Assembly (NCBI GenBank): GCA_028284905.1
Contig: JANQQU010000012.1
Span: 124,001-188,000, forward strand
From: Calditrichia bacterium
GTDB taxonomy: Bacteria; Calditrichota; Calditrichia; RBG-13-44-9; J075
Reading direction: 5' to 3'
Length of the DNA: 64,000 bases
Part shown: one piece after another, positions 41,963 to 49,829 of the stretch
Position numbering within the stretch: the first letter of the stretch is position 1
Layout of the letters: each line of letters opens with the position of its first letter
Program-made: the position numbers and the translations under genes
Notes under the pieces: model-generated
The model's input: only the letters and a program-made list of their open reading frames with translations
The model's database searches: none
What the model was told of the DNA's origin: nothing

Positions 41963-44900
41963 CTATTTCAACAAAATCATTTTTTTCGCTTTTAGATGGT
42001 CCCGACTTCGCAGTACGTAAAAGTATAAACCGGAAGAAACCCTGAGTCCCTGATCATTTAGTCCGTCCCAGCGGATGATATGTTGACCCTGTTCCCCCTG
42101 CCCTTTTAGCAGTCGTTTCACTCGTTGCCCGAGGATGTTGTAAATATCGATGGTTATCTCCGCAGCCTCCGGCAGTTGATAGGGGATGATCGTCTCGCTG
42201 TTAAAGGGATTGGGGTAGTTTTGTAATACCTGAAAATCGGTAATGATCAAAGGCAGGCTATCCGGCAGGGCAGACGGAGCCACAACACGAAATAGATCGC
42301 CGTCCCGAAAAGGTTTGTCAGTAATCAGGCGGAAAATTGTGCCGGTTTCCGGATGATCCTGAACGGTTGCGGAATTACCGCCAAAAATACGTTCGACCAG
42401 TACCATACCGGCCATTACCTGTTGTAACGAATCTGTTTGCCAGGCGCCGTTCATAATTTGCTCAGCAGCTGCGAAATAGCCGCTTTCTCCCGGAGTTTTA
42501 TCAAGCGGGTCATACCAGTAAAACCAATCCGTATAAGGATCAACATCACTGCTGGTAAGACTATGGTTTGATCCACTCAAGTTAAAAGTGCCGGAACTAT
42601 CCACATCTTTGATAACAGGTATCATGCGATAATCATCTGTGGAATCATCTGGGGTGTTAAACCCGATATTCCATAATTCAAAAGGGATTTGTAGAGGATT
42701 GCCGTTATTCATAAAATTGCCGGCAACGCTTCCTTCTGTTGTAAATCGTATTTCAAAATCATTACCAATAATGCGCCTCCAGTTGGCGCCATTCGCGGAA
42801 ATGCGCTCAAGAAATTTTTCGTAGCGTCGATTTTCCCCATCTTCATCGGCGATATGGATAACCCAGCGATTATCACTTTGGCTTTGCTGATTGTAGCTGG
42901 GGAAAGAGCCGGGAAAACCGGTTGAGCTATATGGAGATGCGCCGAGCGGCGTACTAAACGTACCGTTTCCATTTGCAATTGTTAAAAAATCTCTGAATTC
43001 ATTTTTGTGCCGAAATACTTTAAATAAAAGTCCATCGACATGTGGGTAGGGGAATGGTGTCTCATCGGCCAATGGTTGATCGCTCAGTTTGATATCGCCG
43101 GTATGATAATCCATCAGATGCCAAAGTATATTGTTAGCATTATCTTCCGTAAAGGAAATTTGATAGGTGTGGCCGGTTAAATTTGCCGGAGTTGCGATAC
43201 GGATCTCAATATTGGTTCTATCACCGGTAATTTCTTCTATCGAGAGTTTTGTGCCGCGGGAATCGTCCGGATACCATTGCTGCAGAGGGAATACTTCTTC
43301 CTGCCAGGTAAAATGGTTATCAAAATTTATGCTAATGGAAATCCGTAGTGAATCGCCATCGTGGGGCGCCGTTATCACAAAGTATTGATCCTCTGCCTGC
43401 CGTATATCGGCTGAAGGGAGCATGTTTAGGCGCAAGTCCGGCTGGGATTGCGTGAATCCGGAATTGGAGATAAAACTGACTGGCAGGCCAGAGAGTCCAC
43501 TACTGGTAAAATCGGCGCGTAGAAGCAATGAGTCGATGCTGTGGCGGGCATCGGGATTTTCGATATCGAATGAAAGGAAAGAAGTTTCCCGAAAGTTGAA
43601 TAATCCATCCTGCGGTCCGTTTTCCCAAATAAGCCGCCAGTTGCTTAATCGGGGAGAAAGACGAAAAGAGAGTTGTGGCAAAAATTCGGGGTAGGTAATG
43701 GTCGAATCCGTGGTATAAATATTCAACGCTGCCTGATAGGGATATTTCAGTGTTTCCAGTATCAAACGGTTGCCCCAAATCCCATCATTGCTCAAACTGT
43801 CATTATGATTGCCGTCATCATAGAGTGCAATGGGAATATCATCGCTGTTGCCGATTTTATCGGTAAGGTGTAGCCTGGCGGTTGAAATTCCGGTAAAGTC
43901 AGTTAAATCCATCCGCACGGCAAATTCTATTTCACCAGGATTAATCGGGGTTATCGAGTGACGTATATCTGTCGGGGAAATGAAACCGTTTTCGAAGGCC
44001 TGTTTCACAGCGACCGCATTCGTCTTTAAAGCTTGTAAGGACGTTAGATGGTTTCCGACGATCGAATTTCCCCCGACCAATGCATAGATGATTTCCTGAG
44101 TATCTCCCGGCTGCATGGTAAACGGACCGCTGCTAACCAAAATTCGTTGATCGTGTGGACTTCTATTGTTGCCAAGCCCGTCAATATCACCTGTTTGCAG
44201 AAATGGATCACCGGAAAGGGGAAAGATTGTAGTTTGCCCGGCATTAGGGCCGGATCCGACAGTAAAAGAAGTAAGCTCTCCACGATATGCATATTGGTAG
44301 CCGTTCAATAAAGCGTAGTGTAACTGCGAGTATTCATGGCAATTGACACAGGGCTCTTCCAGGGTGTAACGAAAGCTATTAAATGAAGTCATCGGTAGCC
44401 GGGAAAGATAACCGGCGAACGATTTTTCGGGACCCTGCAGTAAAAGCGTGCCTCCGGCGGATGGGGCAATATTAAAGCGTTTAAAGTTATAATCGAAAGG
44501 CGATGCATTGTAAATATAGCCCATATTGAGCAGGGTGTCGCAACCGGCGTAATCATCAGTGTATGCACCAATATCCATATCGGAGTAATGACCAACAAAC
44601 ATGGAATCTATCATAAATTCCGATTTATTAATGATGCGGTATCGTTTGAATATTGCCTGTCCAAGTGGCGAATTCGGCTGTTCGTATCCCCAGACTGTTC
44701 CTTGAATTTCCAAACCGATAGCGGGAGAACCATAAGCATTTCGTGTAATTGTCTCATCGACATCGTTGCAGGCATACCAGGCAACCTGATCGGCGTTGGC
44801 AATCCCTGGTGTCTCTCCCAGGGCGGGTTCGTAAATGCCATTATCATTCAAATCATAGAACGGTGCCCCGAATTCAGTCGGCCACTCTTCCCAATCCAGT

Positions 44901-45427
44901 TGGTATTGCCGGCGGACAAGGTTGATATTCCCGGGAGTAACCCGAGTCACATCTCCTTGATAGAACAGTGCCGCTGCATCTTGTCGCATAGCTTCATCGC
45001 TGGCGGTTAAATAATCGCGGCGAATGCGGTAAACCCGGGTAGCAGGATCATCGGGATCTTGGGCAATTCCGGGAGCGATTATTCTGCCTGGAGTCGTGCT
45101 GGGGCGATAGGCATGTCCATTTACCCGTAATGAGGGCTTGCTGGAATCCGGATCATCAACAAAGCCACCCCAAAACAGGCCATCGGTGTAAATGACCGAG
45201 GCAGTGCCCTTTGGATAGATGCCACCGGGTGCGCCGATATGATGATCATAGCCGCCCCGCCCATCATTGGAAACCCAATAGGTAAAATTGCCAATATTGA
45301 TTTGCGCCTGGTATAGCGTGTAGTCGTTTACCTGGGAGGCCTTGGATGTTTGTCCCGGCTCTTTTGCTGCTGCGATTTGAAATAATAACGGCAGGCAGAT
45401 TACGAAAAATAGCTTTTTCGCTCTCAT
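41963..45427 (-). CDS. Giant T9SS-secreted protein, divergent paralog 3 with one CxxCH
   Basis: This 1154-residue protein has a signal peptide MRAKKLFFVICLPLLFQIAAA. It shares with the two neighbours the YPKGTASVIYTDGLFWGG block, DLNDNGIYEPALGE loop, GTVWGYEQPNSPLGQAIFKRYRIINKSE and PGDTQEIIYALVGG. Its C-terminal half differs, but it ends in the same sorting domain. Near residue 360 it has EEPCVNCHEYSQLHYALLNGY, where the paralogs have a cysteine-free loop. This gives one CxxCH motif. ATG 45427 has a G-rich ribosome-binding site (AAGGGG); ATG 45454 directly abuts CGGAGG and is too close. Confidence 0.85.
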   Translation of the reverse strand: MRAKKLFFVICLPLLFQIAAAKEPGQTSKASQVNDYTLYQAQINIGNFTYWVSNDGRGGYDHHIGAPGGIYPKGTASVIYTDGLFWGGFVDDPDSSKPSLRVNGHAYRPSTTPGRIIAPGIAQDPDDPATRVYRIRRDYLTASDEAMRQDAAALFYQGDVTRVTPGNINLVRRQYQLDWEEWPTEFGAPFYDLNDNGIYEPALGETPGIANADQVAWYACNDVDETITRNAYGSPAIGLEIQGTVWGYEQPNSPLGQAIFKRYRIINKSEFMIDSMFVGHYSDMDIGAYTDDYAGCDTLLNMGYIYNASPFDYNFKRFNIAPSAGGTLLLQGPEKSFAGYLSRLPMTSFNSFRYTLEEPCVNCHEYSQLHYALLNGYQYAYRGELTSFTVGSGPNAGQTTIFPLSGDPFLQTGDIDGLGNNRSPHDQRILVSSGPFTMQPGDTQEIIYALVGGNSIVGNHLTSLQALKTNAVAVKQAFENGFISPTDIRHSITPINPGEIEFAVRMDLTDFTGISTARLHLTDKIGNSDDIPIALYDDGNHNDSLSNDGIWGNRLILETLKYPYQAALNIYTTDSTITYPEFLPQLSFRLSPRLSNWRLIWENGPQDGLFNFRETSFLSFDIENPDARHSIDSLLLRADFTSSGLSGLPVSFISNSGFTQSQPDLRLNMLPSADIRQAEDQYFVITAPHDGDSLRISISINFDNHFTWQEEVFPLQQWYPDDSRGTKLSIEEITGDRTNIEIRIATPANLTGHTYQISFTEDNANNILWHLMDYHTGDIKLSDQPLADETPFPYPHVDGLLFKVFRHKNEFRDFLTIANGNGTFSTPLGASPYSSTGFPGSFPSYNQQSQSDNRWVIHIADEDGENRRYEKFLERISANGANWRRIIGNDFEIRFTTEGSVAGNFMNNGNPLQIPFELWNIGFNTPDDSTDDYRMIPVIKDVDSSGTFNLSGSNHSLTSSDVDPYTDWFYWYDPLDKTPGESGYFAAAEQIMNGAWQTDSLQQVMAGMVLVERIFGGNSATVQDHPETGTIFRLITDKPFRDGDLFRVVAPSALPDSLPLIITDFQVLQNYPNPFNSETIIPYQLPEAAEITIDIYNILGQRVKRLLKGQGEQGQHIIRWDGLNDQGLRVSSGLYFYVLRSRDHLKAKKMILLK

Positions 45428-45508
45428 ACTAATCCCCTTGAGCAATAGATTCATCCTCCGGTTTTAGGTCTCTGTCCCTCCGGAAAATGCTTTGCTGCCG
45501 GGTAATTG

Positions 45509-45524
45509 TGTAATGCATATTACA
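45509..45524. promoter_or_regulatory. Small dyad upstream of paralog 3
   Basis: TGTAAT-GCAT-ATTACA is a 16-base dyad about 80 bases upstream of the start of paralog 3. It could be an operator. Nothing identifies the protein that would bind it. Confidence 0.3.
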
Positions 45525-45625
45525 TTTTGCTGGCGCTGATTAAAAGGGATTTTTAAAAAACTAATCGATTGATTTGATAATTTTTAATTGAATTGATGTT
45601 CCATTGCAGGGGATTTGATTACGCC

Positions 45626-45661
45626 CCCTGTAGAGAAAATTCATGAATTTTCTCTACAGGG
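45626..45661. repeat. Perfect 36-base palindrome after the ELWxxDGT gene
   Basis: Two 18-base arms (CCCTGTAGAGAAAATTCA and its exact complement) meet without a loop. It lies 36 bases past the stop of the leftward ELWxxDGT gene. A related palindrome sits at the same place after the paralog at 61061. TGTAGAGA...TCTCTACA palindromes recur in many bacterial genomes as dispersed elements. Confidence 0.85.
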
Positions 45662-45697
45662 TGATATACGAAAGCATGGATAGATTGGTCCGATGGG

Positions 45698-48600
45698 TTA
45701 TTTAATCAACATCATTTTCCGAACCTGCTGGAATTTTTTTCCGGCCTTGAGGTGATAGAAATACAATCCACTGGCCACCCGTTGGCCGTTTTGGTTTTGG
45801 CCGTTCCAGATGACATTGTGGTATCCTGCATTCATATTTTTATTAATCAAAGTACTAACTAGCTGCCCGGTAATGTTATAAATCTTTAAAGATACAACAT
45901 TCGCTTCCGGCAGGGCAAACTTAATTGTCGTACTTGGATTGAACGGATTCGGATAGTTCTGGCTCAGTTCGAATTTCTCCGGAATCAGTGCATTACCGTT
46001 TTCGTTTTCCTTGCGCAAGCCGCGTCCGTGTTCCAGGCCGATACGGGCATCTTCCCAGGCATCCCGGTATTCCTTGATGGCACGGTCCGGGTCGCCGCTG
46101 GCGATTTCCGCCTCGGCATCAGCCATATCCGCTTGGGCAGCAGCAATGCGGCTATCGACATCGGGATTGCCGGCATAGGCCTGTGCTTCCGCCAGCTTCA
46201 CCTCGGCGAGCATTTTCGCCAGATCAACGATCTCGTCAATTTCATCGTTGGCATCGGCACCATCTGTTTCCGCATCCTGCAACTGCTCCACGGCATCCTG
46301 GAGATCATTATAGCCGTTTTTAATATCGCCATCATTGAAGTCAGCAATAGCATCATTCAACTCATCGATGGCGTCCGCCAGTTCGTCATTTGCAGCAGCG
46401 GAGTAGCCGCCATTGTCGATTAAATCCTGGATGTTCGTAATCGCGGTATTGACATCATCTTCCGCATTCATTCCCTGGGCAATGGCGCTACCGAGATGGA
46501 TCGCCCAGTGCAGCTCCTTGCGGGCATCGGCGAAGCGGCGGATGGCAAGGTCCGGATTTCCACCTGCCAGCTCGTCCTGGGCATCGCTGATAAAGTCCAG
46601 GGCATCCTGGATGTAGTCGTCCACTACCGGATCGCCGGCAAATGTGTTCGCTTCGGTCAGGGCATCCTGTACCAGGTTATTGGCTAGCGCGAGAATTTCA
46701 TCAATCAGGTCAGAAACATTAGCACCGTCATCTGCTGCCTTCATCAGGTCTTTGATGGCATCCTCCAGATCTTTGAAAGCTTCCTGCACATCGTTGCTGT
46801 TCATATCATCGATAGCGTCCTGCAATTCGTCTTTGGCATTCTCCAGATCGTTTGCTGCGGCGGCAGGCAGGCCAGGATCATTAAGCAGCTCATTGATATC
46901 CGTGATGAAATCCCCGGTTATATCTCCGAGCGGACGGTGAAGCACCCAAATTTCTGCCCCATGAGCACCGTCGTCGGCGCTGAAATATAAGGCATCCTCA
47001 TGAACAAAGAATGATTGAGGATCGGAGTTGCTAACGCCGGGGAAGATGTCTGCGGCGAGTTCTGTGCCGTTTGAAGTACCATCACTTTTCCAGAGCTCGT
47101 TACCATTGATACCTTCATTCGCGTTAAAGTATAGTGTTTTGTTAAAAACAATCAATGACGTCGGTTCGCTGCCGGTATTTCCCGGCCGAATATCTTTCAC
47201 CATTTGGGTGCCGTTGCTGCTGCCATCTGTTTTCCAGAGTTCTTTGCCATGTGTGCCGTTATCTGCCTGGAAGTATAGGGCACCATCGAAAACCGTTAAA
47301 TCACTCGGAGAAGAGCTGCTGGAACCATTTCGAATATTTTTTACCAGCTCGGTGCCGCCAAGGGTGCCATCACTTTTCCAGAGTTCGATGCCGCTGTTGC
47401 CATCATTGGCGCTAAAGTAGAGTTCGTTGTTAAATACTGTTAAATATTTGGGAGTAGAACTGCTGTTGCCGGAACGGAGATTTATTGCCAACGTGGTACC
47501 ATTCTTGGTGCCATCGCTTTTCCAGATTTCCGTGCCGCCTGTTGAGCCTCTTGCGCTAAAATAAAGCTGATTATCAAATACAGTTAAATAAGCCGGTGAA
47601 CTCGAGCTACCCCCTGGGCGGATATCTTTTACTATCAATGTACCATCTTTGGTGCCGTCACTTTTCCAGAGTTCATAGCCAGAGCCACCACTGGCCGAGA
47701 AATAAAGGTTGTTATCGAAAACGACAAAATTCTTTGGTATGGAAAAACCACCTCCGGCGCGAATATTTTTTAGTATTTGGGTATTGCCGGCCGTGCCGTC
47801 ACTTTTCCAGAGTTCTGTTCCATTAAAGCCGTCATTAGCAGCAAAAAAGAGATTGTTGCTCATAGCGGTTAATCCGGAGATTAAAGAAGTATGTATACCG
47901 GTACGAATATCCTTCACCAGTGCGGTGCCGCCAATGCTGCCATTGCTCTGCCATAGTTCAGTTCCGCTGATGCCATCGTTCGCGGCAAAATAAAATTGGT
48001 TCTTTAGTGCTGCAAAATCTTTCGGAGATGAAGAAAGGTTGGTGGTGTTGATGTCTTTAAAAAGCATGGTACCGGCAGCAGTGCCATCGCTTTTCCACAA
48101 TTCAAATCCCGTCGAACTGGTAGTCGCACTAAAGTAAAGAGAATTGTTAAAGATAGTAAAATAACTCGGCCCCGAAGCGTCGCTGCCGGGATAAATATCT
48201 TTTACCCGCTCAGTGCCGTTAGTAGTGCCATCGGTTTTCCAGAATTCAGCGCCGCTACTCCCATCGTCAGCCCGGAAATAGAGCGTATTGTTAAAAACGG
48301 TAAAAAATACCGGGTTAGAACTTCCACTATTGGGATTAATATCTTTAACCAACGTAGTCCCACCCAATGTGCCATTACTCTTCCATAATTCTGTGCCATT
48401 ACTGCCAACCCTGGCGCTGAAGTAAAGTAGATTGTTGAAAACAGTTAGATAACTGGGGTAAGAACTAACGTTTCCAGGAGCAAGGTTTACTGCCAGTATT
48501 GTGCCATTTTTGGTGCCATTGGTTTTCCAAATTTCTGTACCGCCAGTTGACCCTGTTGCCCGAAAATAAAGAATATTATTTAAAACGGCGAAATATGCCG

Positions 48601-49300
48601 GGTCGGAGTTTAAACTGCCGCCACGAATGTCTTTTACCATTTGGGTGCCGTTTACGGTACCATCACTTTTCCAAAGCTCCCAACCATTGATACCATTCGA
48701 TGCTTTAAAATAAAATTCATTATTGTAAGTTATAAAAGGGACGCGTAATCCGCCAAAAGCAGAACCACTACCGAGCCGAATATCTTTGAACAGCTTGGTG
48801 TTGCCAGTAGTACCATCGCTTTTCCAGAGCTCTCGCCCTTTTACACCATCAAAGGCTTTAAAATAAAGACTGTTGTTAAATACGTGGATATTATCAGGAT
48901 TTGAATCACCACTACCGGGCCGGATATCTTTAACCAGCATGGTACCTCCGGGGGTCCCATCACTTTTCCAAAGCTCGTTGCCATGAATGCCGTCTTTGGC
49001 GCTAAAATAAAGTGTATTATTGAGAACAGCTAAATAATTCGGGTTAGATGAAGCGCTGCCGGGCCAAATATCTACTACCAGCATTGTGCCCTCCACAGTG
49101 CCATCGGTTTTCCATAGTTCCTTTCCGGTAAAACCATCATCCGCTGCAAAATAGAATACGCCGTTGAGTTCTACAAAATCTTCAGGCTTCGACCCATCCG
49201 GTAGGGTGTTGATGTCAACCAATAATTCCGGGGTTTGACTAAAGGCTGTAGTGGCGCTTATTAATAAGAATAAAAGAATCGTACATAGCTGCATTTTCAT
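45698..49300 (-). CDS. T9SS-secreted ELWxxDGT-repeat protein with helical stalk
   Basis: This 1200-residue protein starts at ATG 49300 after AAGGAGAGG, with a signal peptide (1-21). Fifteen ELWKSDGT-type repeats and a sixteenth truncated one fill about residues 24-800, each about 48 residues with F-N-N-x-L-Y-F-x-A and K-D-I-x-x-G. They should form a beta-propeller-like or solenoid array (ELWxxDGT repeats, TIGR04534). A purely helical, Asp/Ala-rich region follows (about 805-1105; ANDELADAIDELNDAIADF), built of two similar halves. A T9SS sorting domain (QNYPNPFNPSTTIKFALPEA) ends it. It is a surface protein of unknown function, and the helical part may be a stalk. Confidence 0.92.
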   Translation of the reverse strand: MKMQLCTILLFLLISATTAFSQTPELLVDINTLPDGSKPEDFVELNGVFYFAADDGFTGKELWKTDGTVEGTMLVVDIWPGSASSNPNYLAVLNNTLYFSAKDGIHGNELWKSDGTPGGTMLVKDIRPGSGDSNPDNIHVFNNSLYFKAFDGVKGRELWKSDGTTGNTKLFKDIRLGSGSAFGGLRVPFITYNNEFYFKASNGINGWELWKSDGTVNGTQMVKDIRGGSLNSDPAYFAVLNNILYFRATGSTGGTEIWKTNGTKNGTILAVNLAPGNVSSYPSYLTVFNNLLYFSARVGSNGTELWKSNGTLGGTTLVKDINPNSGSSNPVFFTVFNNTLYFRADDGSSGAEFWKTDGTTNGTERVKDIYPGSDASGPSYFTIFNNSLYFSATTSSTGFELWKSDGTAAGTMLFKDINTTNLSSSPKDFAALKNQFYFAANDGISGTELWQSNGSIGGTALVKDIRTGIHTSLISGLTAMSNNLFFAANDGFNGTELWKSDGTAGNTQILKNIRAGGGFSIPKNFVVFDNNLYFSASGGSGYELWKSDGTKDGTLIVKDIRPGGSSSSPAYLTVFDNQLYFSARGSTGGTEIWKSDGTKNGTTLAINLRSGNSSSTPKYLTVFNNELYFSANDGNSGIELWKSDGTLGGTELVKNIRNGSSSSSPSDLTVFDGALYFQADNGTHGKELWKTDGSSNGTQMVKDIRPGNTGSEPTSLIVFNKTLYFNANEGINGNELWKSDGTSNGTELAADIFPGVSNSDPQSFFVHEDALYFSADDGAHGAEIWVLHRPLGDITGDFITDINELLNDPGLPAAAANDLENAKDELQDAIDDMNSNDVQEAFKDLEDAIKDLMKAADDGANVSDLIDEILALANNLVQDALTEANTFAGDPVVDDYIQDALDFISDAQDELAGGNPDLAIRRFADARKELHWAIHLGSAIAQGMNAEDDVNTAITNIQDLIDNGGYSAAANDELADAIDELNDAIADFNDGDIKNGYNDLQDAVEQLQDAETDGADANDEIDEIVDLAKMLAEVKLAEAQAYAGNPDVDSRIAAAQADMADAEAEIASGDPDRAIKEYRDAWEDARIGLEHGRGLRKENENGNALIPEKFELSQNYPNPFNPSTTIKFALPEANVVSLKIYNITGQLVSTLINKNMNAGYHNVIWNGQNQNGQRVASGLYFYHLKAGKKFQQVRKMMLIK

Positions 49301-49325
49301 GATGCCTCTCCTTGTTTGGGTAAGG

Positions 49326-49353
49326 GTTCAACGTTCAAAGTTCAGGGTTCAGA
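49326..49353. repeat. Heptamer array (GTTCARN)
   Basis: Four exact 7-base units GTTCAAC, GTTCAAA, GTTCAGG, GTTCAGA lie 25 bases upstream of the ELWxxDGT start codon. Confidence 0.75.
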
Positions 49354-49426
49354 GTCGCTCACTTGTGCATTTCTTTTGAGTGGAATGGTCTGTACGTGTT
49401 CCTATACAACGATGCAGAAGAACTCA

Positions 49427-49436
49427 AAAATCTTTG
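49427..49436 (-). promoter_or_regulatory. CAAAGATTTT motif, copy 1
   Basis: The minus-strand sequence GCGTCAAAGATTTTTGAG lies about 130 bases upstream of the ELWxxDGT gene. Related copies at 49797-49806 and 54096-54105 lie upstream of leftward genes or at a gene boundary. This may be a shared regulator site. Confidence 0.3.
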
Positions 49437-49796
49437 ACGCAAATTGATAAATTGGTAAAACAGTCTTCGACAGAGAGGAATCAAGCACCTGTTACCCCGG
49501 TGTAATGTGCCGGGGCAAAAGGAAGTGTTACGTGGGGAGGTTAGGGGATAATCCCGCTTTTTCTAGAATGGGTAGAAAAAGTGCACGGATAAGTAAAATA
49601 CATTTATGCTGTATCCACTTAGATAATGCGTTTCTGATTCGCTAAATAAGGTTAGCGATCCTCTCCTTGTTACAAATGGCTCCTCAACCAAACGAATTGA
49701 ATAATTAATAATGCCGAAATTCGCTCCTCAGCTTTTATCGGAATTCGCTTAATTTTAAAATAATATTTTCGGGGGGATAATCTTTAACATATGTCC

Positions 49797-49806
49797 AAAA
49801 TCTTTG
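49797..49806 (-). promoter_or_regulatory. CAAAGATTTT motif, copy 2
   Basis: The minus-strand sequence TGTGCAAAGATTTTGGACA lies just past the end of the hybrid kinase gene. It matches copy 3 over CAAAGATTTTGG. Confidence 0.3.
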
Positions 49807-49829
49807 CACAAATGTTTATTTCTTAAAGA

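Larger units (their letters stand above)
49301..49829. other. Intergenic region upstream of the ELWxxDGT gene
   Basis: This 529-base stretch has no gene. It contains a heptamer array (49326-49353) and two copies of the AAAATCTTTG motif (49427-49436, 49797-49806). The remaining sequence has no feature I can name. It must contain the promoter of the leftward ELWxxDGT gene. Confidence 0.5.

Noticed and set aside
46028-47993. Several rightward open frames of 60-130 codons opposite the ELWxxDGT gene
   Set aside because: They are antisense to a clear repeat protein, lack start signals, and owe their openness to its repetitive codon pattern.
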